DNA of 9,057 bases, from contig JANJTI010000045.1 in NCBI GenBank assembly GCA_024711185.1, positions 1 through 9,057 of the forward strand, given 5' to 3'. This document shows positions 1-7,328 of the stretch, piece by piece; positions within the stretch are counted from its first letter, which is position 1, and the number at the start of each line of letters is the position of its first letter. This DNA is from Brevundimonas sp. GTDB lineage: Bacteria > Pseudomonadota > Alphaproteobacteria > Caulobacterales > Caulobacteraceae. Position numbers and translations under genes: made by a program. The notes under the pieces are model-generated. The model was not told where the DNA came from, did not search any database, and saw only the letters and a program-made list of their open reading frames with translations.

Positions 1-1097
1 GGGGCCGGGGGCGCGGGCGCCCGGGCCGTCATCGGCGTCGGCGGGGCCGGCGGAGCCGGGGGCGCAAGAGCCGCGAGGGTGGGCCGAGCGGGCGGCGCGG
101 GCGGCGCAGCCGGAGCCTGCGGCGGGGCCGGCGCACGGGGCGTCAGCTCGACGGCGGCGATGGGCGTGGCGACGGCGACGAGGCCGGCGACGGTCAGGGC
201 CGCGACCAGGGGGCGGGGCCGAACGGCGGAGCGGGTCTTCATGATGCGGGCGATCCTTCGGGCGAGGGTGGGAGCCGGCCCGGCCATGGCCAGGGCGGCG
301 GAGGGGCCTGCGTCGGCGGCGAGGCTGACGAGGGTGCGGGCGTAGGCTTCGGGGGCGACCTCTCCGAGGGCCGCGGCGTCGGCGGCCTCCTCGCTGCGGG
401 CGAGAAGCTCGGCGTGCAGGCGCCAGACGAGGGGGTTGAACCAGAACAGGGCCAGCGCCAGCCGCGACAGCGACAGGAACAGCCAGTCCCGGTTCCGTAC
501 GTGGGCGAGTTCGTGCGCCAGCACGGCGGGGGCGGCCTCGGGACGGGCATGGCAGGCCGGGTCGATCAGCACGACCCCGGGCGGCAAGCCCCAGCTCAGC
601 GGCGTCGGGGCCGCCGCGGAGACCAGCAGGCGCGGCGGGTTGCGGCCGCCGAGCCTTTCCATGGCGCGCCTCCACGCCGTCGCCGTGACGGGGCGGGCGG
701 TGCGGGTCCAGCAGCGCAGGGTCCACACGCCGATGGCGAACCGGCCTACGACCGCGGCCGCCCCGACCGCCCACGCCCACCCCGCCAGGACGGCGGGGGA
801 CGGCGGCAGAACGGCCGCGCTGACGGCGACCCCGGCGACCGGTCCGACCTCCCCCGCCCAGATCGGCGGCGGCGCGGGGGCTGCCGCGAGGGCCGCAGGC
901 AGGACGGGCAGCGCCACGGATGGAGCGAGGGCCAGGATCGCCGGAAGCGCGAGCAGCAGGCAGACGCCGCCTCTGAGCACCCCCACCGCCTCTCCCGCCG
1001 GCCGCTCGCGCACGAGCGCCGCGAGAGCGAGCGCCGCCCCCGCGATCAGCGACGAGCGGACCAGCAGATCCAGCGCGAGAAAGACGGCCTCGGTCAC
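1..1097 (-). CDS. BlaR1/MecR1-like M56 family zinc metallopeptidase, partial (C-terminus beyond left edge)
   Basis: Membrane metallopeptidase of the M56 family; in BlaR1/MecR1 systems such proteins sense a signal and cause cleavage or release of the partner BlaI/MecI repressor. About 365 residues are visible. The zinc motif HELAH is at residues 195-199 and a downstream SEEAAD (235-240) supplies the likely third ligand. Hydrophobic segments near 5-28, 43-70, 103-123, 208-224 and 297-315 fit the multi-helix M56 sensor domain. After the last helix the chain becomes a Pro/Ala-rich tail (about 320-365) of PPAPPAPP-like repeats, presumably periplasmic. No penicillin-binding domain is visible in the part present. 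The GTG start at 1097 overlaps the repressor stop (GTGA) and follows a GGGAG 8 bases upstream, so the two are translationally coupled. The frame stays open to the edge, so its full length is unknown. The ligand or stress sensed cannot be read from the sequence. Confidence 0.88.
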   Translation of the reverse strand, partial: MTEAVFLALDLLVRSSLIAGAALALAALVRERPAGEAVGVLRGGVCLLLALPAILALAPSVALPVLPAALAAAPAPPPIWAGEVGPVAGVAVSAAVLPPSPAVLAGWAWAVGAAAVVGRFAIGVWTLRCWTRTARPVTATAWRRAMERLGGRNPPRLLVSAAAPTPLSWGLPPGVVLIDPACHARPEAAPAVLAHELAHVRNRDWLFLSLSRLALALFWFNPLVWRLHAELLARSEEAADAAALGEVAPEAYARTLVSLAADAGPSAALAMAGPAPTLARRIARIMKTRSAVRPRPLVAALTVAGLVAVATPIAAVELTPRAPAPPQAPAAPPAPPARPTLAALAPPAPPAPPTPMTARAPAPPA

Positions 1098-1468
1098 TGG
1101 CCCGACTCCCGGGCCTCGTCGATGACGCGCTGGAGCGCCTCGATCTCCTCCGGATCCAGCCGCTGACGGAGGCCGAGGAGGGCCGTCGCGGCGGACACGG
1201 CCGAGCCGGCGAAGAAGGTGTCGACGAGGCGCTGCAGCGCCCCGGTGGCGATCGCCTCGGGGCGGGGCGTGGGGGCAAAGACGATCCCCGCGGCCTCGGC
1301 CCGACGGCGGACGAGGCCCTTGGCCTCGAGCCGGGCCAGCAGGGTCCGCACGGCGGAGTCGCTGAGGGGATCCGCCAGGGTTTGCCGCACCGCAGCCGTC
1401 CCGCCCTCGCCGAGCCGACACAGGGCCTCGAACACTTCGCGCTCCCGCCGGGGCAGTCCCTCGACCAT
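1094..1468 (-). CDS. BlaI/MecI/CopY-family winged-helix transcriptional repressor
   Basis: A 124-residue protein, the usual size for BlaI/MecI repressors (about 120-130). The first 70 residues form the winged-helix DNA-binding domain (LPRREREVFEALCRLGEGG, then a recognition region around SDSAVRTLLARLEAKGLVRR). The C-terminal third is a helical dimerisation region ending in LDPEEIEALQRVIDEARESG. Family members bind TACA/TGTA dyads as dimers and are inactivated when the partner M56 peptidase is triggered; the gene for that partner overlaps this one by four bases. The ATG at 1468 follows a GAGGCGAGG purine run. Two tandem dyads at 1481-1508 sit just upstream, so autoregulation is likely. The family also contains the copper repressor CopY, but the Cys-rich C-terminal motif of CopY is absent (only one Cys in the protein), so direct metal sensing is not supported. 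Confidence 0.92.
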   Translation of the reverse strand: MVEGLPRREREVFEALCRLGEGGTAAVRQTLADPLSDSAVRTLLARLEAKGLVRRRAEAAGIVFAPTPRPEAIATGALQRLVDTFFAGSAVSAATALLGLRQRLDPEEIEALQRVIDEARESGQ

Positions 1469-1480
1469 GACCTCGCCTCG

Positions 1481-1508
1481 CTACATTGGTAGCGCTACGT
1501 TTGTAGCG
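1481..1508 (-). promoter_or_regulatory. Tandem BlaI/MecI-type operator (two 14-bp repeats, each a dyad)
   Basis: On the minus strand two direct repeats lie back to back, CGCTACAAACGTAG and CGCTACCAATGTAG. Each contains the inverted motif CTAC-N4-GTAG and they differ at two positions in the spacer. Plus-strand dyads are 1481-1492 and 1495-1506, 14 bp centre to centre, with the perfect palindrome GTAGCGCTAC at the junction. BlaI/MecI repressors are known to use TACA/TGTA half-sites, often as paired dyads. The nearer repeat is 13 bases from the repressor ATG and abuts its ribosome-binding site, so bound repressor should block its own operon. I could not identify a convincing sigma-70 promoter for the operon. 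Confidence 0.75.
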
Positions 1509-1694
1509 GATACCGGCGGAAATGGGGCGGAGGGATGAACTCGCGGTAAGACAGGAGCCCCGGCGGTTACCGGACGGCGGGGCGCCGCGGTTGCGCCAGG
1601 TCAAGGCCGGGAAGCAAGCCGCAGCTACTGTTCCCCCACGTCCTGCACACCTGACCCTGCACGACCACGCGCGGAGAGTCCCCGAGGAGGCGCT
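1509..1694. other. Divergent intergenic region between repressor operator and ATPase
   Basis: No gene is supported here. Besides the FNR/FixK-type box and its candidate -10, the stretch contains a short stem (GGCGC at 1581-1585 pairing with GCGCC at 1593-1597) that overlaps the left half of the box. It ends in a strong GAGGAGG ribosome-binding site at 1684-1690. GGTCA at 1599-1603 could pair with TGACC near 1652-1656, but the stem is weak. I do not recognise a riboswitch or a MerR/CueR-type copper promoter (no ACCTTCC/GGAAGGT dyad). Confidence 0.5.
1591..1604 (+). promoter_or_regulatory. FNR/FixK-type box upstream of the P1B ATPase, with candidate -10
   Basis: TTGCGCCAGGTCAA matches the FNR/FixK pattern TTG(A/C)-N6-(T/G)CAA exactly. 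Its centre is 97 bp upstream of the ATPase GTG. A candidate -10, TACTGT at 1626-1631, is centred 31 bp further on. This is close to the class II geometry in which the box sits at -41.5, and would put the transcript start near 1639, leaving a leader of about 55 nt. On the minus strand the same bases contain TTGACC, but no -10 follows it in that direction. The inference is activation under low oxygen by a Crp/Fnr-family regulator encoded elsewhere. Confidence 0.65.
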
Positions 1695-4079
1695 GTGAGA
1701 ACAACCACCGTCGACATCTCCAGCTTCGCGACTCCGCTCGACCCGCTGATGGTGGAGAAGAGACTCCGCGCCTTGCCAGGCGTTTCCGCCGTGTCGGCGA
1801 ACTTCACCAGCGCCTCTGCGACCGTCACCCACGATGAGGCGATCATCGACGTCGCCGCCCTCGCCCGTGCGGTGCGCGATTGCGGTTTCCATTGCCGCGG
1901 CGAGATCGTGCCCCGACACGTCTGCGCGCCGGATCTCCCGGAGACGGCGCCGGAGCCCCGTCGCGGGGCGGTGCATCGCGACCACACCGCACATGGACTC
2001 CGGCCGGCCGCCGACAGCGGCGGCCACTCGGCCCATGACGACATGGGACATGGGCCGGGCGCGGACATGCAGGCGATGGCGCGAGACATGCGCAACCGCT
2101 TCCTGATCAGCCTGCTGTTCATGGTCCCGATCTTCTTCCTTGCCCCCATGGGCATGGACTTCATGAAGATGGAGCCTCCCTTCGGCCTGCCGCTGGAGCC
2201 GACGCTGTTCGTCCTGGCCAGCGCCGCGATCCTCTATCCCGGGTGGCCGTTCTTCGTCGCGGCGGTGCGGGCGCTGCGGCGCGGGGCGCTCAACATGGCG
2301 GTCCTCGTCCTGCTCAGCGTGGGCACCGGCTATCTCTTCAGCATCGGCTCGACCTTCTTCTACGAGGCCCCGAATTTCTACGAAGCCTCGGCCCTGCTGC
2401 TGGTGTTCATTCTGCTCGGCCACTGGCTCGAAATGCGCGCCCGGGCCGGCGCCTCGGAGGCGATCCGCCATCTCATGGACCTCGCGCCGCCGACGGCCCG
2501 GGTCCGGCGCGATGGCGTCGAGATCGAGATCCCGACCTCCGCGGTGGTGGTCGGCGACGAGGTCATCGTGCGGCCCGGCGGCAAGATCCCGGTCGACGGC
2601 ATCATCGAGGACGGGCGTTCGGACATCGACGAGTCCATGCTGACCGGAGAGTCGCTGCCGGTCGCCAAGGCCGTCGGCGACACGGTGGTCGGCGGCTCGA
2701 TCAACGGCGCGGGGGCGTTTCGCTACCGCGCCGCCCGGATCGGGGCCGATACCGCGCTCGCCCAGATCGTCAGGCTGGTCCAGGAGGCGCAGAACTCAAA
2801 GGCGCCGGCCCAGCTGCTCGCCGACCGCGCGTCCCAATGGCTGGTGTTGGCGGCGATCCTCATCGGGCTGCTGACCTTCTCTGTCTGGTTCTGGGTGATC
2901 GGCCAGTCGCTGCTGTTCGCCATGACCCTGACGATCACCGTCTTCGTCATCGCCTGCCCCGACGCCCTGGTTCTTGCGACGCCGATGGCGGTGATGGTCG
3001 GGACGGGGCTCGGGGCCCGGAACGGCATCCTCATCAAGGACGCCGCCGCCCTGGAAGACTCGGTCAAGCTCAACGTCGTGGTCTTCGACAAGACCGGCAC
3101 CCTGACCATGGGCGCGCCGAAAGTCGTGCAGGTGGTTCCCGCGGCCGGGTTCGACGAGACCACGCTGCTCGCCCGGGCCATCGCCATCGAACAGGGCTCG
3201 GAGCACCACATCGCCAAGGCTGTACGCGAGCGCGCCGCCGGCTTGCCGGTGGCGACGGCCACGGATTTCGAATCCTTCGGCGGCAAGGGATTGCAGGCTA
3301 CCGTGGAGGGACGCCGTATGCTCTCCGGCAACCGGATCCTGATGGCCGAGCACGGCGTCGACCTTGGCGACCTCGCTGAAGAGTCGGAGCGCCTGCAGGG
3401 GGCAGGACGGACCGTCGTCCACATCGCCGAGGATGACCGCGGGATCGGGCTGATCGCGGTTGCGGACGCCGTGCGCCCCACCGCCCGCCAGACGATCGAG
3501 GATCTCCAGGCGCTGGGCGTCAGGGTGGCGATGATGACCGGGGACAACTTCGGCACCGCCAGACGGATCGCCGACGAACTGGGAATCGACATCGTCCTGG
3601 CCGAGGTGCTGCCCGGGGACAAGGCGGCGAAGGTCAAGGCGCTGCAGGATGAGGGAAACCGGGTCGGAATGGTCGGCGACGGGGTGAACGACGCGCCGGC
3701 CCTCACCCAGGCCGACGTCGGCTTCGCCATCGGGGCCGGCACGGACGTGGCGATCGAGAGCGCCGACGTGGTGCTGATGCGCTCCGATCCCGCCGACGTG
3801 GTCAAGGCGATCGCCCTGTCGCGGGCCACCCTGCGCAAGATGCACCAGAACCTGTGGTGGGCCGTGGGCTACAACGTCATCGCCTTCCCGCTGGCCGCGG
3901 GCGTGCTGTATCCCGTCACCCTCAGCCCCGAGATCGCCGCGCTGGCGATGTCGGGCAGCTCGGCGCTCGTCGCCATCAACGCCCTGATGCTGAAGCGGAC
4001 ACGGCTCGGTCCGCGACCGCATCGCCGCGAAGGGATCGCGCTGCACGAGGAAACGGCCCGTGTCCACGCCTCCGCCTGA
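1695..4079 (+). CDS. Heavy-metal translocating P1B-type ATPase with atypical CPD motif
   Basis: Inner-membrane ATP-driven metal pump, 794 residues. The GTG start at 1695 is chosen because GAGGAGG lies 4 bases before it. In order: a ferredoxin-like metal-binding-type domain (1-70) lacking the CxxC loop but carrying CGFHC at 63-67; a His/Met-rich linker (94-132); helices near 134-152, 168-190, 198-218 and 230-247; actuator loop TGES (317-320); helices 381-402 and 405-430, the latter with CPD at 421-423; phosphorylation site DKTGT (465-469); SEHH (502-505) where most P1B pumps have SEHP; TGD (615-617); GDGVNDAP (661-668); then YN (726-727) and MSGSS (752-756) in the last two helices. The linker and the [10 protein letters not shown] segment (240-249) resemble CopB-like P1B-3 pumps, whereas YN and MSxSS are P1B-1 copper features. 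The metal is therefore uncertain; copper is a guess. The CcoI/FixI copper pump for cbb3 oxidase is an alternative, but that family normally has CPC and ccoGHS neighbours. The gene is preceded by an FNR/FixK-type box and overlapped by a small membrane protein gene. Confidence 0.95.
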   Translation: MRTTTVDISSFATPLDPLMVEKRLRALPGVSAVSANFTSASATVTHDEAIIDVAALARAVRDCGFHCRGEIVPRHVCAPDLPETAPEPRRGAVHRDHTAHGLRPAADSGGHSAHDDMGHGPGADMQAMARDMRNRFLISLLFMVPIFFLAPMGMDFMKMEPPFGLPLEPTLFVLASAAILYPGWPFFVAAVRALRRGALNMAVLVLLSVGTGYLFSIGSTFFYEAPNFYEASALLLVFILLGHWLEMRARAGASEAIRHLMDLAPPTARVRRDGVEIEIPTSAVVVGDEVIVRPGGKIPVDGIIEDGRSDIDESMLTGESLPVAKAVGDTVVGGSINGAGAFRYRAARIGADTALAQIVRLVQEAQNSKAPAQLLADRASQWLVLAAILIGLLTFSVWFWVIGQSLLFAMTLTITVFVIACPDALVLATPMAVMVGTGLGARNGILIKDAAALEDSVKLNVVVFDKTGTLTMGAPKVVQVVPAAGFDETTLLARAIAIEQGSEHHIAKAVRERAAGLPVATATDFESFGGKGLQATVEGRRMLSGNRILMAEHGVDLGDLAEESERLQGAGRTVVHIAEDDRGIGLIAVADAVRPTARQTIEDLQALGVRVAMMTGDNFGTARRIADELGIDIVLAEVLPGDKAAKVKALQDEGNRVGMVGDGVNDAPALTQADVGFAIGAGTDVAIESADVVLMRSDPADVVKAIALSRATLRKMHQNLWWAVGYNVIAFPLAAGVLYPVTLSPEIAALAMSGSSALVAINALMLKRTRLGPRPHRREGIALHEETARVHASA

Positions 4080-4362
4080 GATCGTGCTGGCCCGGCGGGC
4101 CAAGGCGATCGACGCCCTCTCGGTCGTCGGGGCAGCGACTGCGGGGCTGGGTCTGGGCGCCCTGGCTCCGGCCGCCCTTGAAGCCGCCGCGGCCCCATTG
4201 CTGATCGTCGGTCTGATCGTCCACCTCGCAGCGATGACGGCCCGTCACAGGCTGGACGCCGCACGACCCGCCGCCTGGTGGGAGACGGCGCTCCTTTGGG
4301 GTTGCTGGGCGGCGATCGTGGCGCTTGCGGGCTATCTCGCCCTCGTGGCGGCGCAAGCCTGA
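4060..4362 (+). CDS. Small membrane protein of unknown function, coupled to the ATPase
   Basis: A 100-residue protein that I do not recognise as a named family. It begins at GTG 4060, within the last 20 bases of the ATPase gene in another frame, after a GAGG at about 4047-4050. The overlap implies translational coupling and co-production with the pump. A short polar N-terminus ([15 protein letters not shown]) is followed by a Gly/Ala-rich hydrophobic stretch (about 20-38), a helix around 45-60, a polar loop containing HRLD and RPAAWWET, and a final helix of about 78-98. This suggests two to three membrane segments. There is a single Cys and there are few His residues, so it is not an obvious metal chaperone. 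It is longer than CcoS and lacks a CcoS look. A role as pump subunit or stabiliser is inferred from position only. Confidence 0.72.
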   Translation: MSTPPPEIVLARRAKAIDALSVVGAATAGLGLGALAPAALEAAAAPLLIVGLIVHLAAMTARHRLDAARPAAWWETALLWGCWAAIVALAGYLALVAAQA

Positions 4363-4368
4363 CCTGCC

Positions 4369-5885
4369 TCAGGCCTCGATCTCCACGATGTCGAGGTTCG
4401 CCGCGGCGTAGTCGAGGGCGTAGGCGAGCTCGCCCGGAGTCTGCGCGTGGACCGTCAGCAAGGGTTCGCCCGCCGCGATCTCCTGGCCGAGGCGGACGTC
4501 CATCATCAATCCGGCCGCTCTGGCGTCCGGCGCCCCCGCGAGCTTCGCCAGCCGGGCGACCTTGCGGTTGTTGATGTGAACGACCCGGCCGGAACGCGGC
4601 GCGGCCAGCGGCCGTCGGAGGGCGGCGGCGGGTGGAACCCGCAACCCGCCCTGGGCGTCGCAGATGCGCTGGAACTTCGTCCAGGCGCGTCCGTCGGCGA
4701 GCGTATCCGCGGCAACCCCGAAACCCGCCCCCGCAGCCACGACTCCCCCCAGTTCCAGTGCGGCGCCGGCGAGGGCGCAGGCCCGCCGGCGGAGGTCGTC
4801 TGGCGCGTCGGGACGGTTCTGCAGAACCGCGAGGACGTCCCGCGCTTCCAGGGCGGGCCCCACGCCGCGGCCGACCGGCTGGGAGCCGTCGCTCTGCAGG
4901 CAGACGGCGCTGAGACCGAAGCGCGCGGCGGTCTCGATCAGCCTCTCGCTGAGGGCCCGCGCCGCCTCCTCGTTGCGGACCTTGGCGGTGGGGCCGACCG
5001 GAATGTCGAGTACGACATGGGTGGAGCCGGCCGCGATCTTCTTCGACAGCACCGAGCGATCAGCTGCCCCTCGGTGTCGATGTCCAGCACCCGCTCGACG
5101 CGGATGAAGATGTCGTCGGCCGGGCTGAGCCGCACGGCGCCGCCCCATGCCAGGCATCCGCCCTCGGCTTCCACGACCCTGCGCATCGCCGGGATGTCGA
5201 GACCGACGTTGGTCAGGGTCTCCATGGCGTCGGCAGTTCCCGCCGGCGAGGTGATCGCCCGCGACGAGGTTTTCGGCATGATCAGACCGAGCGCCGTGAC
5301 GACAGCGACGACGATCGGCGTGGTGCGGTTCCCCGGAAGCCCGCCGATCGAATGCTTGTCCACCACCATCGGAGCGCTCCACGACAGCCGGTCGCCCGCC
5401 TCGATCATCGCCTTGGTGAGATGGACGATCTCGTCCGCATCCAGAGGCCAGGCGGCGCTTGCGGTCAGGAACGACGACAGGTGGATTTCGGTGTAGCGGC
5501 CGGCGACCACGTCCCGCACGATCCCGGCCATAGCCTGCTCGTCGAGGCGATTGCCGTGGATGCGCCGGCGGACGCTCGCGAGGGATTCCAGCGCCGGAGG
5601 ATGGCTGACATGGACAGGATCGCCGTCCTGCACGCCGAGAAGGGACCAGGCGGCTTCGGACAGCGCGACCTGGTCGAGCGCCAGAAGATCGTCGCCGTCG
5701 ATCTGGAACAGGGTCGCCTGGACCGCCCTGCCCGCGGCCGAGAGCAGTACCTGCGATCGCGCGGCGAGGCCTTCCGAGTGACAGACGTGGCAGTCGCTCC
5801 GCATGATCACCACCGGCTCCTGCTGCGTGTGCAGCCGCAGCCGGCGGGCCTTCAGAACCGGAGTCGTGTCGAACTGCCCGGTCAA
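4369..5885 (-). pseudogene. Type 2 thymidine phosphorylase / AMP phosphorylase family protein, frameshifted
   Basis: Nucleoside or nucleotide phosphorylase of the thymidine/pyrimidine phosphorylase superfamily. Members cleave the N-glycosidic bond with phosphate, and archaeal relatives convert AMP to adenine plus ribose 1,5-bisphosphate. Restored length is 505 residues, near the usual 500 for the type 2 subfamily. Key segments are an N-terminal domain (about 10-95), the phosphate-binding DKHSIGGLPGNRTTP (176-190), and KTSSRAITSPAGTADAME (205-222). The wording of the last two matches AMP phosphorylases rather than E. coli DeoA (KHSTGGVGD). The reading frame breaks after residue 276. Upstream it reads LDIDTEGQLIA and then becomes nonsense, while one frame over it resumes as SVLSKKIAAGSTHVVLDIPVG. 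Adding one base between 5055 and 5056 restores it. Both halves are otherwise free of stops and well conserved, so this is a recent mutation or a sequence error. The proposed TTG start (5885) overlaps the stop of the upstream gene as TTGA. The enzyme is non-functional as written unless the frameshift is an artefact. Confidence 0.85.
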
Positions 5886-7240
5886 AGCTCGAACACCTGC
5901 CCCTGCAGGGGAACCGACGCGGACCATCCGAGCTCCCGGCCCAGCCTCACCCGCAGCGCGTCGGAGGCGGCAGGCTCGCCGTGGACGATGAAGGTCGACC
6001 TCGGGGCCCGCCGGAAGCCCCGGAGCCACCGCAGAATCTCGTCGGCGTCGGCATGGGCGGAGAGCATCGGCAGGTCGACCACCTCGGCGTGGACAGGAAT
6101 CCACTGGCCGTGGATCTTCAGCTCCCGGGCGCCGTCGGCCAGGGCGCGGCCGCGGGTTCCCGGAGCCTGGAAGCCCGAGATGACAACGGTGTTGCGCCGA
6201 TCCGGCCCGAGCGCCTTCAGATGGTGCAGCACCCTTCCCCCGGTCGCCATGCCGCTGGCCGAGATGATGACCTTGGGCACCGGATTGGTCATGATGGCCT
6301 TCGAGGCCTCGACGTCACGGGTGTAGGTGACGACGGCGCAGACCGCCTGGCAGACGGCGGGCGGCAGGCGATGGTCCCCGCGATAGGCGTGCAGCAAGGC
6401 GGTAGCGTCGATCGCCATGGGGCTGTCGAGATAGACGGGAACCAGCCCGATGCGCCCCGCCTGCTTGAGCCGCCAGAGGTGGTAGAGCAGGGACTGGGCG
6501 CGCCCGATCGCGAAGGCCGGGATGATCACGCTGCCGCCGCGCCTCGCGGTGCGCTCGATCACGTCGCCCAGCAGGTCCGTCGGGTCGCCGGGTTCGTGGC
6601 GGCGGTTGCCGTAGGTCGACTCCACCACGACAAAATCGGCCGCCGGGACGGGCTCGGGATCGACCATCACCGGGTCGTCGTAGCGGCCGAGATCGCCGGA
6701 GAATACAACCCGTCGACCCGCCCACCCGATCTCCGCCGTCGCCGCGCCGAGAATGTGGCCGGCTCGCCGGAACGTCAGCCTGGCCCCGCCGGGCAGGTCG
6801 ACCGGCGTGTGGGTCGCGACCGGCGAGAAGAACGTCATGGCCCGTTCGGCGTCGCGGACGCCGTAGAGCGGCAAGGCCGGACTGTGCCTCGAGAAGCCCT
6901 TGCGGTTGGCGTATTCCGCGTCCTTCTCCTGCAGATGGCCGCTGTCCTTCAGGATCAGTTCGGCCACGTCGCGCGTGGCGGCGGTGCAGACGATCGGCCC
7001 GCGGAAGCCGTCGCGAACCAGGCTGGGCAGATACCCGGAGTGATCGAGGTGAGCGTGGGTCAGGACGACGGCGTCGATCGACGCCGGATCGACGGGAAGC
7101 TGCGCCCAGTTGAGTTCGCGGAGGTTCTTCAGTCCCTGGAACAGGCCGCAGTCGACGAGGATGCGCCGCCCGTCATGTTCAAGCAGATGCTTCGAACCGG
7201 TGACGGTCCCGGCTCCGCCCAGCGAGGTGAAGGTCAGCAT
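5882..7240 (-). CDS. Beta-CASP metallo-beta-lactamase-fold RNase-like hydrolase
   Basis: A 452-residue cytoplasmic two-zinc hydrolase of the CPSF73/Ysh1-like beta-CASP group, whose characterised members are mostly RNA endo- or exonucleases. All signature elements are present: motif 2 THAHLDH (61-67), the motif 3 His in GHILGA (161-166), the motif 4 Asp in FSGDLGRYDDP (180-190), beta-CASP motif A ESTYG (207-211), motif B region PAFAIGRAQ (241-249), SASGMATGG (327-335), and motif C-type His residues in SAHADADE (394-401) and FIVHGE (417-422). There is no signal peptide and no extra RNA-binding domain, so length and layout are those of the stand-alone bacterial form. The ATG at 7240 follows GGAGA by about 8 bases. 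The gene ends by sharing TTGA with the phosphorylase start. An FNR/FixK-type box sits 82 bp upstream. RNA as substrate is inferred from the family. Confidence 0.93.
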   Translation of the reverse strand: MLTFTSLGGAGTVTGSKHLLEHDGRRILVDCGLFQGLKNLRELNWAQLPVDPASIDAVVLTHAHLDHSGYLPSLVRDGFRGPIVCTAATRDVAELILKDSGHLQEKDAEYANRKGFSRHSPALPLYGVRDAERAMTFFSPVATHTPVDLPGGARLTFRRAGHILGAATAEIGWAGRRVVFSGDLGRYDDPVMVDPEPVPAADFVVVESTYGNRRHEPGDPTDLLGDVIERTARRGGSVIIPAFAIGRAQSLLYHLWRLKQAGRIGLVPVYLDSPMAIDATALLHAYRGDHRLPPAVCQAVCAVVTYTRDVEASKAIMTNPVPKVIISASGMATGGRVLHHLKALGPDRRNTVVISGFQAPGTRGRALADGARELKIHGQWIPVHAEVVDLPMLSAHADADEILRWLRGFRRAPRSTFIVHGEPAASDALRVRLGRELGWSASVPLQGQVFEL

Positions 7241-7314
7241 CTACAGGTCTCCGGCGCTCGCATGGCCGGCGCGGCGCTCGGGAGCCAGAGTCGCCCCCGA
7301 CTCCCCGGACCGCC

Positions 7315-7328
7315 TTGCGCTCGATCAA
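7315..7328 (-). promoter_or_regulatory. FNR/FixK-type box upstream of the beta-CASP/phosphorylase pair
   Basis: On the minus strand TTGATCGAGCGCAA matches TTG(A/C)-N6-(T/G)CAA. Its centre is 82 bp before the beta-CASP ATG, nearly the same offset as the box before the PRPP synthetase gene. A weak -10 candidate, GACTCT (7292-7287 on the minus strand), is centred 32 bp downstream, which fits activator-dependent class II geometry with a start near 7280. The box begins immediately after the inverted repeat at 7329-7376, so one terminator-promoter switch may sit between the two genes. Confidence 0.62.

Noticed and set aside
414..1166. Long plus-strand open frames opposite the M56 and repressor genes
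   Set aside because: Arg/Pro/Gly-rich low-complexity translations with no recognisable family; the minus strand encodes a clear HELAH peptidase and a BlaI-type repressor.
1591..1630. Resemblance of CCAGGTCAAGGCCGGGAAGC and following bases to the conserved hairpin of bacterial SRP RNA
   Set aside because: Universally conserved positions do not align without several insertions, no full SRP fold is apparent around it, and an FNR/FixK-type box explains the left part better.
1585..1635. MerR/CueR-type copper promoter for the ATPase
   Set aside because: No ACCTTCC/GGAAGGT dyad and no -35/-10 pair with a 19-bp spacer; only a minus-strand TTGACC that is half of the FNR-type box.
1600..1660. Possible cobalamin-riboswitch-like pieces (GGGAAGC, GCAGCTACTGT) before the ATPase
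   Set aside because: The leader is too short, the B12 box and closing helix are missing, and the downstream gene is not a usual B12 target.
2796..4103. 435-codon minus-strand open frame inside the ATPase gene
   Set aside because: Antisense shadow of a GC-rich gene; composition is rich in Arg, Gly and His with no domain, while the plus strand carries every P-type ATPase motif.
4374..4395. CCTCGA/TCGAGG inverted repeat near the convergent gene ends as a terminator
   Set aside because: It lies in the conserved coding tail of the phosphorylase (NLDIVEIEA), is only 6 bp, and no T run follows on either strand.
5776..5792. CHVCH in the phosphorylase N-terminus as a c-type heme site
   Set aside because: The protein has no signal peptide and belongs to a cytoplasmic enzyme family; the CxxCH match is more likely a structural or chance cluster.
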